From Haloferula luteola (GTDB taxonomy: Bacteria; Verrucomicrobiota; Verrucomicrobiia; Verrucomicrobiales; Akkermansiaceae), in contig NZ_JACHFD010000035.1 in NCBI RefSeq assembly GCF_014201715.1, positions 1 through 32,892 on the forward strand: a DNA stretch of 32,892 bases. Reading direction: 5' to 3'. Position numbers and translations under genes: made by a program. Positions 17,133 to 25,164 of this stretch are shown here, piece by piece. How positions within the stretch are numbered: the stretch's first letter is position 1; every line of letters begins with the position of its first letter. The notes beneath the pieces were generated by a model. It was not told the origin of the DNA and did no database searches. It saw only the letters and a list, made by a program, of their open reading frames with translations.

Positions 17133-18440
17133 CTAGAAGAGCCCGGCCGCAGCGCGCAGGGTGGCGGTGGCCTTGCCGAGTTGGGCCTGGTTGCGGACCC
17201 GTTGGAGTTGGAAAGCGAGGTGTTGTCGCCAGGTTTCGATGAGGTCATTGAAACTGCGAAGTCCGGCGCTGTAGCCGGTGAGGGTGACGTCGTAGGCCTG
17301 GCGGGCATCGGGGACGAGACGCCGGGAGAAGAGGTCGGAAACTTCCCGCGCGGTTTGGGCCTGGAACCAGGCTTCTTCGACGCGGTAGCGCAGGTCGGAG
17401 CGGGTGGCGGCGAGCAGGGCTTCGGTTTCCTGCATGCCTTCGCGAGCTTCACGCAGCATGGCGCGGCGGGGTTCTTGCCAGAGCGGGAGGTTGACGCCGA
17501 GGGTGGCGTAGAGCTGATCGCGGCCATTGGCCATTTTCGACAATCCGGATGAGGCGATCGAGGCGGAGGTGACGCCCGCGGTAAAATCCGGGTATTTTTC
17601 GAGTTCGGCGCGTTTCAGGCGGTGGCGAAAGGCATTCGCCCGCTGTTCGGCGGCGGCGACGTCTGGATGGCGTGCTTGCGCTTGGGCCAGCAGGTTTTGG
17701 AGCGAGCCAGGCGAGGGGATGGGGGAGGCGGATCGGATGCTCAGAGGCGAGCCCGCGGGGCGATTGAGGAGTGAGTTGAGTCGCGCGGAGGCGGTGCCGC
17801 GCAATTGGCGAGCTTCGGCGAGATCGCGATCGATCAAGCTGAGTTCGTTGGCGAGGCGCAACTGATCGGCCTGGCTGGCCTGATCGGCCGCGACCCGGGC
17901 ATCGACGGCATCGCGCACGGCCTCAAGGACGGAACGGCTTTCGCGAGTGAGGGAAAGGGTTTGGTCGGCGAGGTAGAGATCCCACCAGGCGGAATGGACT
18001 TGCTCGGTGAGTTGGAGTTGGAGGGCATCGATTTCGGCGCGGGCGGCGGCGGCTTCGCTGGCGGACGCCGCTGCTGCCTCGCGGCGTTTGCCAGGAAAGG
18101 GGATCTTCTGTTTGACGCCGGCCATGGCTTCCATGCGGCCCGCCGCGGTTTCGGCCATGGACCCCGCGCCGACTTCGAGCATGGGATCGGGCAGAGCTTG
18201 ATCCTGCGGCACCCTGGAGGCGAGCCGTTCGGCCCGGTGGCGGGCGGCAGCGATGGCCGGGTGGTGGAGAAGAGCGAGGCGTGCCAACTCTTCGGGACCG
18301 GCATTTCCAGGCACCGAGTAGTTTTCCGCTGCTGAGGCAGGAGGCGGGGCAAGGGTGGCGGAAGACGACGTCCGCTCATCGGGGACGTGACTGCACGCCA
18401 CCACCAGGCACCCGCCGAGTAGCAACAAGGATCGTTGCAT
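17133..18440 (-). CDS. cusC: CusC/TolC-like outer-membrane efflux channel (lipoprotein)
   Basis: A 435-residue TolC-family outer-membrane factor. The ATG at 18440 was chosen because it gives a signal sequence with lipobox (LVVAC, Cys16); the frame stays open for 80 more codons upstream, but that sequence is Arg/Ser/Pro-rich and not a signal. Two outer-membrane-efflux repeats are visible: the first with LARLALLHHPAIAAARH and a long helical segment (about 45-215), the second from LLAQAQARHPDVAAAEQR onward with coiled-coil-like heptads. It forms the exit duct for the CusB/CusA-like pump encoded directly downstream (30 bp gap to cusB). A 103-bp gap separates it from the upstream lipoprotein gene. 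Metal specificity comes from context, not from this protein. Confidence 0.9.
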   Translation of the reverse strand: MQRSLLLLGGCLVVACSHVPDERTSSSATLAPPPASAAENYSVPGNAGPEELARLALLHHPAIAAARHRAERLASRVPQDQALPDPMLEVGAGSMAETAAGRMEAMAGVKQKIPFPGKRREAAAASASEAAAARAEIDALQLQLTEQVHSAWWDLYLADQTLSLTRESRSVLEAVRDAVDARVAADQASQADQLRLANELSLIDRDLAEARQLRGTASARLNSLLNRPAGSPLSIRSASPIPSPGSLQNLLAQAQARHPDVAAAEQRANAFRHRLKRAELEKYPDFTAGVTSASIASSGLSKMANGRDQLYATLGVNLPLWQEPRRAMLREAREGMQETEALLAATRSDLRYRVEEAWFQAQTAREVSDLFSRRLVPDARQAYDVTLTGYSAGLRSFNDLIETWRQHLAFQLQRVRNQAQLGKATATLRAAAGLF

Positions 18441-18543
18441 GATGGGAAAAGGGAAAAGGGTTGGGGCCCGGGGAGGCACGAAGGGGCGCACGGAGACCTG
18501 CTCCGCCGCATTTTCCGCCATACCACCCCTGCCCGAGCGGGAC

Positions 18544-18843
18544 TTAGGGCTTGTCGAGTTCTTCGAGCTTCGCCAGGAACTTGGCGGGGTCTTCCTTGAA
18601 CTCAGGCACGCAGTGCGAGCAGCAGAATTGGATTTGCTGGCCTTCGTGGACGATGACGACGGGTTCGCCCATGGTTCCAAGTTCCTCGCCGGAGACGAGG
18701 CAGACCTTCAGGGGATAAGGCTTGGCCGCGGAGGCGTCGACCGGGGCTTGGGTTTCCACGGGGGCTTCGGTGGTCGCCGATTCTTGCTTCGAGCAGGAGG
18801 CGAACAGGAAGGCGACGGAAGAAATGAGTGCAAAAAATTTCAT
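18544..18843 (-). CDS. Metal-binding lipoprotein with TRASH/YHS-like Cys motif
   Basis: A 99-residue lipoprotein. The ATG at 18843 gives a signal peptide ending in a lipobox (FASC, Cys17). The mature part starts with a flexible Thr/Glu/Ala/Pro-rich linker, then a compact domain with KVCLVSGEELGTMG (C48, M58) and FCCSHC (C74, C75, C78), followed by FKEDPAKFLAKLEE. This spacing resembles TRASH/YHS domains that bind copper or other soft metals. It lies between the Cys-rich leader protein and the outer-membrane channel on the same strand, so a role as an envelope metal chaperone or sensor of the efflux system is likely. That role is inferred from motif and context; no characterised homologue is identified. 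Confidence 0.82.
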   Translation of the reverse strand: MKFFALISSVAFLFASCSKQESATTEAPVETQAPVDASAAKPYPLKVCLVSGEELGTMGEPVVIVHEGQQIQFCCSHCVPEFKEDPAKFLAKLEELDKP

Positions 18844-18935
18844 GATTGGTTGATTTGAATAGATGAAGTCCAGAGGGCTCCGCAAGGCGCGGAGGAGACG
18901 AGGTACCGGCGCTGAGTGGCGGTACGATGAGGTGC

Positions 18936-18964
18936 CCTGAATCGCACGAGTGGCGGGATTCAGG
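18936..18964. other. 8-bp inverted repeat inside the metal operon
   Basis: CCTGAATC (18936-18943) and GATTCAGG (18957-18964) form a perfect 8-bp stem with a 13-nt loop in the 132-bp gap between the Cys-rich protein gene and the lipoprotein gene. There is no T-run on either strand, so it is not a standard intrinsic terminator. It could be an mRNA-processing or attenuation structure, or a palindromic operator. Nearby, GTACCG and CGGTAC near 18903-18925 form a second, 6-bp stem. Confidence 0.45.
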
Positions 18965-18975
18965 CCTGATGGGCT

Positions 18976-19383
18976 TCAAATCAACCAACGGGAAAGCCAG
19001 GCGAGCCGTCTTCGAGGCGCGCTGTTTTCCGGAGGTGGAGGAGAGAGGAGCGATCCGAGGATCCGGGGTGTGGGTTCAAGGCTCTCTGGGGACGGTGCCG
19101 GAAGGAGAGCGAGGGCCTGATAGGAGGGAAGGTCGACGGCCTTTTCGAGATCACGAGGGTCTTTGCTTTTGCAGGCGCAGACGTGTTCGGTGGGCGTCGA
19201 GGGATGGCCTTTTCCCTGAGAAGGGGAGGGGTGCTGGCAGCACGAGGGGGTGGAGTCTTGGGCCGCCGTTGGATGGCTTTCGCTCGCGCAGCAGCACAGC
19301 GGACTTCCCATGAGGAAGGCCAGAAACAGGGCAACAATGGAGCGGCAAAGATTCACCAGCGATGAGAGGGCGAGACTCTTCAC
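18976..19383 (-). CDS. Secreted Cys/His-rich protein heading the metal-efflux operon
   Basis: A 135-residue protein of unrecognised family, starting with GTG. An N-terminal hydrophobic segment (about 8-27) ends at SPLCCCASE, so it is either a signal peptide or an anchor, with C30-C32 at the junction. The next stretch carries C48-C49-x-H51, H60, H67 and C69-x-C71, a spacing that suggests a soft-metal site. The C-terminal half is Pro/Leu-rich without clear motifs. It is the first gene of the minus-strand run that encodes the metal-binding lipoprotein and the CusC, CusB and CusA-like proteins. A metal-binding or leader-regulatory role, like that of other small Cys-rich proteins ahead of copper-export genes, is inferred from context. 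No transcriptional regulator of the metal type (CueR, CopY, CsoR) is present nearby. Confidence 0.62.
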   Translation of the reverse strand: MKSLALSSLVNLCRSIVALFLAFLMGSPLCCCASESHPTAAQDSTPSCCQHPSPSQGKGHPSTPTEHVCACKSKDPRDLEKAVDLPSYQALALLPAPSPESLEPTPRILGSLLSPPPPENSAPRRRLAWLSRWLI

Positions 19384-19487
19384 CCACGAAGGGAAATAGC
19401 ATTCGGAGGGGCGGAGGGCAAGCAGTTGGTTGCGGATGACGCGCTGAGGAGGGTTGCACGGAGCACGAGTTGGCGCGTGAATGGCCC

Positions 19488-20522
19488 ATGGAAATCCCCA
19501 AAACGATGAAGGCGGTCCGATTTCGGGCCGGGGTATCGATTCTCGACGCCACAGTAGCAGAGGAGGTCGAGCTGCCGGTGCCGGTGGCGAAGGGCTCGGA
19601 CCTCTTGATCAAGGTTGAGGCGGTGGCATTGAATCCGGTCGACACCAAGGTTCGGCCGAAAGCCGGCGCCGAGGACATGGTGTTAGGCTATGATGCCGCG
19701 GGGCAGGTGGCAGCGGTAGGGGCAGAAGCGCTCGGGTTTTCGGTTGGGGACCGGGTGTATTATTCGGGGGATGTGCGGCGGCCGGGGTCAAATGCTGAGT
19801 ATCAGTTGGTGGACTCGCGGCTGGTGGGGCGGGCTCCGGAGTCGATGGACTGGGCGGAGGCCGCGGCGCTGCCGTTGACGAGCCTGACGGCTTGGGAGTC
19901 GTTGTTTGATCGATTGGGTATCGATCCCGACGGTGCGGATGCGGGGAAGTCGATCTTGGTGATCGGAGGTGCTGGAGGCGTCGGATCGATCGGAATTCAG
20001 CTGGCCAAACACGCGGGATTGCGGGTGGTGGCTACGGCCTCGCGCCCAGAGAGTGCCTCATGGTGTCGGTCGCTGGGGGCGGAGGAAGTGGTCGATCACT
20101 CGGGCGATCTGGAGGCGGAAATGGCATCGCGAGGATTCGCTGAAGTCGATTTCATTGCGAATTTCAACAACACGGATGCCTATTGGGACACGATGGGGCG
20201 ATTGGTGGCTCCGCAAGGGAAGGTGGTTTTGATTGTCGAACCCACTGGGGAGTTGCCCATGGGAGGCGAGTTCAAACGGAAGAGTGTGACGATCGTGTGG
20301 GAATTCATGTTCACGCGCTCGATGTTTGAGACCGAGGATCTCGCGCAGCAGGGAGTGATCCTCAACCGAATCGCCGAAGCGATGGATGCCGGTCAGCTTC
20401 GCAGCACGATGCAAGAAGTGGCGGGCGAAATCACGGCGGCGAATGTGATCCGCGCTCATCGTCAGATTCAGGAAGGCCGAACGATCGGCAAGCGGGTGCT
20501 GGCGGGTTGGAGCAAAGGCTGA
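19488..20522 (+). CDS. Zinc-type alcohol dehydrogenase-like oxidoreductase (MDR superfamily)
   Basis: A protein of about 344 residues of the medium-chain dehydrogenase/reductase superfamily, closest in style to the zinc-binding alcohol dehydrogenase family / quinone-oxidoreductase-like subgroup. It probably reduces or oxidises small carbonyl compounds with NADPH. Family landmarks are VEAVALNPVDTKVR (GroES-like domain), VLGYDAAGQVAAVG, and the nucleotide-binding motif GGAGGVGSIGIQLAKHAG. The catalytic zinc ligands of true ADHs (Cys...His-Glu) are not evident, so this is likely a zinc-free member despite the family name. ATG 19488 was chosen. TTG at 19470 has a GGAG ribosome-binding site 6 nt upstream and adds six residues, and ATG 19506 (MKAV) matches the usual N-terminus; all are possible. 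It is divergent from the metal operon, with no functional link. Confidence 0.85.
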   Translation: MEIPKTMKAVRFRAGVSILDATVAEEVELPVPVAKGSDLLIKVEAVALNPVDTKVRPKAGAEDMVLGYDAAGQVAAVGAEALGFSVGDRVYYSGDVRRPGSNAEYQLVDSRLVGRAPESMDWAEAAALPLTSLTAWESLFDRLGIDPDGADAGKSILVIGGAGGVGSIGIQLAKHAGLRVVATASRPESASWCRSLGAEEVVDHSGDLEAEMASRGFAEVDFIANFNNTDAYWDTMGRLVAPQGKVVLIVEPTGELPMGGEFKRKSVTIVWEFMFTRSMFETEDLAQQGVILNRIAEAMDAGQLRSTMQEVAGEITAANVIRAHRQIQEGRTIGKRVLAGWSKG

Positions 20523-20640
20523 GCGGAGTGGATCAGAAAAAGTGTTTCAGAAAGGATGTCGGAAATGGGGCGGGGAAAGCGTTGATGACGGTGGAACGCT
20601 TGGAGCCGTCCGAGCGAGATCACTCCGTCCACCTCGTCCC

Positions 20641-21720
20641 ATGGTTGATATCCCAAGACGCATCCTGATCCATGATCAGCTGGTTGAGCAGCTCCGAGAG
20701 GGGATCCGTCTCGGTCGCTGGCAAGGGGAACTTCCAGCGGAGGCCAAGCTGGGCCGCGAGTTTCAAGTGAGCCGCATGACCTTGCGCAAAGCCTTGGCCC
20801 AACTGGCCAATGAGCATTGCATCGAATTGGGCGGAAGAGGTCGCTTTCATCGGATTCTCAGCTCTCCCATGGAGCCGCATGAGGCTCCCCCAAGGACGGT
20901 TCGGTGTCTGACTCCATACTCATTTCGGGCGTGGAGCACGGGCCTGCGCGAAGTCTTCGACTTGGTAGTGGAGCGCCTTTCCGCCCATGGCTATCGGATG
21001 GAGGTTGAGCATCGTCCTGCATTGTTTGAGCGCTTCCAGCCCCATCGTTTCGAGGACTTGGTGCGGATACCGGACACGGCGGCGTGGCTGCTTTGTTTTT
21101 CGAATGAGGAAATTCTTCGCTGGTTCAGCTCTCGGCGCATTTCGGCCGTCGTTCTGGGGCGGGTGCCGGACGGCGCGATTTTGAATGCGATTCACCCTGA
21201 TTCGGAAGCGGAAGGTCGGCATGCTGCCGGGATCTTCTATGCCCGGGGACATCGAGAAGTCGTCTATTTGCGGGCGAACCTGACCAGCATTGGAGATCGG
21301 ATCTGCTCGGAGGTGTTTTTGTCAGAATTCCGTCGGCTCGGTGGGACAGGTCGATTGGTGACGCATGATACGGATCCACCTTCGGTCTCGCGGTGCATGA
21401 TGAATTTGCTGGCTTCGAAGCCTCGGCCAACCGGAGTGTTTGTGGGATGTTCAGAAGTGGCGATCTCTGTGGTGTGCTATCTGCAGGCGGCCGGTCTTCG
21501 GGTTCCGGATGATGTGAGCGTGATCTCGGCTTGGGATGATTATCATCTGGATTTCACCTTTCCGGCGATTTCCCGTTATCGGACGGATGGCACGATGATT
21601 GGCCGCCGGGTCAGTGATATGCTGCTGGATGTGGTGCAGCATGGTCGGGGAAAAGTGCGGACGACGGTGGTGATACCGGACTTCGTGCCAGCAGGGAGCG
21701 TCGCTCAGGCCCCAAGTTGA
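20641..21720 (+). CDS. GntR-type regulator with LacI/GalR-like effector domain
   Basis: A 359-residue transcription regulator. Residues about 8-70 form a GntR winged helix (LIHDQLVEQLREGIRLGRW, then LPAEAKLGREFQVSRMTLRK, the recognition helix region). The rest resembles the periplasmic-binding-protein-like sensor of LacI/GalR regulators, with the late signature LRVPDDVSVISAWDD and an ending like other LacI C-termini (RRVSDMLLDVV). This GntR-plus-LacI arrangement is common among carbohydrate regulators in Verrucomicrobia and Lentisphaerae. The ATG at 20641 was chosen because it directly precedes the winged helix; an extension to 20542 is open but has no domain character. No sugar-utilisation genes are adjacent; the nearest downstream gene is the LamG protein across a 600-bp gap. 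Effector and targets are unknown. Confidence 0.88.
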   Translation: MVDIPRRILIHDQLVEQLREGIRLGRWQGELPAEAKLGREFQVSRMTLRKALAQLANEHCIELGGRGRFHRILSSPMEPHEAPPRTVRCLTPYSFRAWSTGLREVFDLVVERLSAHGYRMEVEHRPALFERFQPHRFEDLVRIPDTAAWLLCFSNEEILRWFSSRRISAVVLGRVPDGAILNAIHPDSEAEGRHAAGIFYARGHREVVYLRANLTSIGDRICSEVFLSEFRRLGGTGRLVTHDTDPPSVSRCMMNLLASKPRPTGVFVGCSEVAISVVCYLQAAGLRVPDDVSVISAWDDYHLDFTFPAISRYRTDGTMIGRRVSDMLLDVVQHGRGKVRTTVVIPDFVPAGSVAQAPS

Positions 21721-21758
21721 GCCCTTGGTTTGCAAGGGCTACGGCCCCATTGAGGGGC
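21720..21758 (+). terminator. Tandem GC-rich hairpins after the GntR-LacI gene
   Basis: AGCCCTTG (21720-21727) pairs with CAAGGGCT (21733-21740), an 8-bp stem with a 5-nt loop that starts in the stop codon. Immediately after, GCCCC (21744-21748) pairs with GGGGC (21754-21758) around ATTGA. No clear T-run follows, so termination (if it occurs) would be non-canonical. Confidence 0.5.
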
Positions 21759-21823
21759 TCCGGGAAGAAGCCTGTTGTGCTGATTTCTCCCACCGACGGT
21801 GCTTTGGGGGGGACGTGGGAAGT

Positions 21824-21893
21824 GGCTCGCGCCGCGGGTGAAATGAACCCCCGGAATCCCCACTCAGGGATGGGAAGAGCCGCGGCGCGAGCC
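21824..21893. repeat. Long inverted repeat with nested hairpin in a 600-bp non-coding gap
   Basis: GGCTCGCGCCGCGG (21824-21837) is perfectly complementary to CCGCGGCGCGAGCC (21880-21893): 14 bp around a 42-nt loop. Inside the loop, ATCCC and GGGAT form a second stem. GGAATCCCCAC occurs both in the loop (21853-21863) and just outside it (21898-21908), a direct repeat with a 45-bp period. The surrounding gap, about 21759-22334, contains no coding frame I can support. The element could be a structured RNA, a REP-like repeat, or a protein-binding palindrome. Confidence 0.6.
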
Positions 21894-22279
21894 GAAAGGA
21901 ATCCCCACGGAAAACCTCGCTTAAAAGGCGATGATCTCGTGGCTCGATGGTCTCCGATTCCTTTGGGTTATGTCCTGATAGGGAGATGAATGCGACGGAA
22001 ATTCGACTCCCGACCTTGTCTAATGGGAGGACAACCTGGGTGAAGTAGAGGTCAATTTCCGATGGATTTCCGATGCAGAGCGGTGGCGATGAGTCCGCAA
22101 AATTACCACGTGGTTTCCCTTAAAGAAATGAGGGGGTTTCTCTCGAAATCAAGCGGGCATCAGGCCTCCAAGGAGATCCCTTCCTGCATGTCCAATGAGT
22201 AGATAACCTAGGGGGCTGATTCGAGGGTTTACCCTGATATGGAACGTTTCTTATGGAGGCATCACCAAGGCGCAGGTGG

Positions 22280-22295
22280 CCGGAGGTGACTCCGG
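22280..22295 (+). other. Stem-loop with GTGA tetraloop upstream of the LamG gene
   Basis: CCGGAG (22280-22285) and CTCCGG (22290-22295) enclose GTGA. In RNA this is a GNRA tetraloop on a 6-bp stem, about 40 nt before the probable start codon. It is likely part of the 5' untranslated region and may affect mRNA structure. It does not match a riboswitch class I can name. Confidence 0.4.
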
Positions 22296-22334
22296 ATGGC
22301 GGCGTGAATTTTGGAGAAACCAACGAATCAATCG

Positions 22335-25070
22335 ATGTACCGAAACGATCATGGATCTTGGCCTATAACCAAAGGCCTAATGTTATGGGTGACTGCCCTA
22401 TCTCCGTTGAGTGCCGACACGGTGGCTTACTGGAATTTTGAGGGCACGGAAACGAGCCCAGTGACGGACGGAGACTATGTGCAGTCGACCGCCGGACGGA
22501 CCGAAGTTCAGGCGACGGGAATTCCCGTGCCGGACCTTTCAGGGAATGGCAACCAGCTGTATAGCTGGGACGACGGGGGATCGGGTCATGTCTTCCGAGC
22601 TTCGGCAGCTGACGCTCCCTTTTTGGCACTCCCTTTGACGGGTGAGGCCAATGATTGGTTCATCGAGAGTGCGGGCGATTACCCCGCCAGCTTCACTTGG
22701 TCGTCTGAATCGACGCCAACCGGAACGAATCTCGATACCTGGACGTCCTTGACCTGGACGATCGAGGCTTCTGTGAAGATCCAAGCGATTGGGGCCTACA
22801 GCACGTTCGTCGGTCGCGAAGGCAATGATGTGTCGACCAGCGATGCGGCGCAGGCTCCATTGTATTTTCAAGCGATGCCGAACGGCGCGGTGCGGATTCT
22901 CTATGTCGATGCGGTGGGCAATTCCCATGCAGCGGAAGACACCGCACCGCTTTCTCCGGGCTTTTGGTATCATTTCGCTGCGACCTGTGATGGCTCGACT
23001 CTCCGACTTTGGAAACGCGCCACTGGCGGAACTTTCGAGGAAGTGGCGACGACGGATGTGACGTCGAGCAGCAATCCTGCATTGGTCGATCCGGGAGTGG
23101 ATGCGAACGGAGATCCTTGGGGGTGGACGATCGGTCGTGGCCGCTACGGGACCAGTGATGCGCCCGGCGACGATCACGGGGATCGTTGGCTTGGCGGCAT
23201 CGATGAGGTTCGCATCAGCGATACCGCCTTGGAGCCGGGCGAATTCCTCGCTGGGCATCCCATCACACCGGAAGACACCGATGGCGATGGTTTGCCGGAT
23301 GCTTGGGAAATGGCAAATTTGGGTGGAACGCTCGAATTTGGACCGGCTGATGACTACGACTATGACGACGCGACGAACTTGATGGAGTATCGGGCGTCGA
23401 CCGATCCGGATGACAGCGACGATTGGCCGGACATCGACGGAGACGGGATGAATGACGGATGGGAAATGGCCTTTTTCCCCAACCCGCCGCCGAACGAATT
23501 GGCTGCTTCGCCGGACGACGATCCAGACAACGACTACAATAGCAATTTGGTCGAATTCCTGGCAGGGACCGACCCCTTGAGCGAATTCTCCTATCCCGAC
23601 GAAGACCAGGATTGGCTGAACGACGGCTGGGAGCGCCACTTCTTCCCGGAACTGACGGATCTTGAAGACGTCGATCCCGATGCCGATCCGGATGGGGATA
23701 CTTACTCGAACCTGGATGAGCACGATTGGGGCACCAGTCCGGTGGACATGATTTCGTCGCCCGATATGGATGGGGATGGATTGCCGGATGGCTGGGAGCT
23801 GAAATATTTCCAGGTTGCCGATGAGGACATAGCGACGGTGATGGCCTATCAGGATGGTCGGAGCGATCCAGACGGTGACTCCGTGAATAACTTGCTGGAG
23901 TATGTGGCGGGGTCGGATCCAACGGATGCAGAGTCCAAGGATACCTTGCTCGCATACTGGCGCTTCGAGGAAGCAACGGAGGGTGACGTTCCTTCCGGTG
24001 GGAATGGGGAACTGGCTTATCCGGGTTGGGTGAAGGATGCCTCCGTCTATGGACATCATCTGATGACATGGGCGACCTACACCGCTCCGAACTACGACTC
24101 GGTGGTGCCGGCAGCAACGATTCCCGCGACTGGTGCGGCGAACGACGGCTCGATGTATTTCCTTCGGAATACCAATGGGGTCTACTTCATTGAGAGCCTC
24201 TTCACCACCCCTGCCGCCTATTTGGACAAAGGAGTGGCCTGTCTGCAGCTGGCGGAGTTTGACGAATTTACGGTGGAAGCGAGCTTCAACACCTCGGTCA
24301 CCGGAGTGTGGCAGGTTCCGATCTGCAAGTCAGGGAATCCGATTGGGGGTCAGCCGCCTTTCACGATCAAGATCGACACCTCAGATCTGATTCGCGCTGC
24401 CATCGTCGATGGATCTGGCGAAGCCAAGGAAATCATCGGGACGACACCGGTAGTGGCTGGGAGCTGGTATTCGGTTGCTGTGACAGCCACCGAGAGTGAG
24501 TTGCAACTTTGGATCAAATACCCCGGGGACGCCTCCTACACTTTGGATGGAACTCTTGCGATCTCGGGTGCTTGGTACCGTCCTGAAGAAGGGGCCATGG
24601 ATGGAGTGTGGTCGATTGGCACGGGTGAATGGGCAGGGACGACGACGGATGCCTTCCAAGGCAATGTGGATGAAGTGCGCATTCATGCGCGGGCTCTCTC
24701 CGAAAGTGAGTTCCTCTTCCATGAAGATGGAGCTTCCGGATTTGCCGCCTGGGCGGACGCGGAGATTTCCGATCCGGCCCAACGGGGTGAGAGCGACGAT
24801 GCAGACGGCGATGGTACGACGAACTACGTCGAATACCTTCTCGGCCTTGCTCCCATGGACGGTGCTTCCTTCTTCTTTGTCGGATGGCAGGGGGGATCCC
24901 TTGAATGGCCGGCAGCCAGCGGGCTGGAGTTCACGATTGAGCGTAGCGAAACCCTGGAAACTTGGGAAGTGGTCGGCACGGTGACTGCGACTGGCGACAC
25001 GGGAAGCTGGACCGATCCTGCTCCTCCTGAGGGTCGTGCCTTCTATCGGGTGGTCCTCGCTACGGATTGA
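22335..25070 (+). CDS. Secreted LamG / TSP3-like calcium-repeat protein (two LamG domains)
   Basis: A large exported protein of about 911 residues. A signal-like N-terminus ends near SADTVAYWNFEG, where the first LamG/concanavalin-like domain starts (about 40-315). Then come four modules with the acidic consensus D-x-D-G-D-G-x-x-D-x-W-E and a second acidic element of the type D-P-D-x-D-x-x-x-N-L-x-E-Y, resembling thrombospondin type-3 calcium repeats. A second LamG domain follows (LLAYWRFEE onward), then DADGDGTTNYVEYLLG and a C-terminal domain (FTIERSETLETWEVVG) shared with many verrucomicrobial exoproteins. LamG domains bind glycans or proteins, so a cell-surface adhesion or polysaccharide-binding role is likely. 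ATG 22335 was chosen over TTG 22311 because neither has a strong ribosome-binding site; ATG 22380 is too close to the cleavage site. No catalytic domain is visible. Confidence 0.82.
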   Translation: MYRNDHGSWPITKGLMLWVTALSPLSADTVAYWNFEGTETSPVTDGDYVQSTAGRTEVQATGIPVPDLSGNGNQLYSWDDGGSGHVFRASAADAPFLALPLTGEANDWFIESAGDYPASFTWSSESTPTGTNLDTWTSLTWTIEASVKIQAIGAYSTFVGREGNDVSTSDAAQAPLYFQAMPNGAVRILYVDAVGNSHAAEDTAPLSPGFWYHFAATCDGSTLRLWKRATGGTFEEVATTDVTSSSNPALVDPGVDANGDPWGWTIGRGRYGTSDAPGDDHGDRWLGGIDEVRISDTALEPGEFLAGHPITPEDTDGDGLPDAWEMANLGGTLEFGPADDYDYDDATNLMEYRASTDPDDSDDWPDIDGDGMNDGWEMAFFPNPPPNELAASPDDDPDNDYNSNLVEFLAGTDPLSEFSYPDEDQDWLNDGWERHFFPELTDLEDVDPDADPDGDTYSNLDEHDWGTSPVDMISSPDMDGDGLPDGWELKYFQVADEDIATVMAYQDGRSDPDGDSVNNLLEYVAGSDPTDAESKDTLLAYWRFEEATEGDVPSGGNGELAYPGWVKDASVYGHHLMTWATYTAPNYDSVVPAATIPATGAANDGSMYFLRNTNGVYFIESLFTTPAAYLDKGVACLQLAEFDEFTVEASFNTSVTGVWQVPICKSGNPIGGQPPFTIKIDTSDLIRAAIVDGSGEAKEIIGTTPVVAGSWYSVAVTATESELQLWIKYPGDASYTLDGTLAISGAWYRPEEGAMDGVWSIGTGEWAGTTTDAFQGNVDEVRIHARALSESEFLFHEDGASGFAAWADAEISDPAQRGESDDADGDGTTNYVEYLLGLAPMDGASFFFVGWQGGSLEWPAASGLEFTIERSETLETWEVVGTVTATGDTGSWTDPAPPEGRAFYRVVLATD
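23274..23940 (+). repeat. Four tandem calcium-binding-like coding repeats
   Basis: Four related modules of about 48-58 codons each within the LamG protein. They start near 23274, 23422, 23599 and 23764 with TDGDGLPDAWE, IDGDGMNDGWE, EDQDWLNDGWE and MDGDGLPDGWE. Each is followed by an acidic N-L-x-E element (for example DSVNNLLEYVAGSDP in the last). The third copy has diverged (DEDQDW for DxDGDG) and may bind calcium less well. Confidence 0.75.
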
Positions 25071-25092
25071 TTTCCTCCAATGTTGATGATCG

Positions 25093-25130
25093 ACGGGCCA
25101 TCCGGGGAACTCCTGGGTGGCCCGTTTGTT
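25093..25130 (+). terminator. Intrinsic terminator downstream of the LamG gene
   Basis: ACGGGCCATCC (25093-25103) pairs with GGGTGGCCCGT (25115-25125), an 11-bp stem with one wobble pair, followed by TTGTT. It lies 23 bp after the LamG stop and before the convergent sensor-kinase gene. It fits a rho-independent terminator for the plus strand. Confidence 0.75.
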
Positions 25131-25164
25131 GGAAGGCTTCCGTAGTCCGCCCATCGCCTTCGGA

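Noticed and set aside
21717..21989. 90-codon plus-strand frame after the GntR-LacI gene
   Set aside because: Contains the inverted repeat and hairpins, and shows no protein-like features.
22539..24059. Minus-strand 506-residue open frame opposite the LamG gene
   Set aside because: Low-complexity Arg/Ile/His-rich translation without domains; a shadow of the strongly biased plus-strand repeats.
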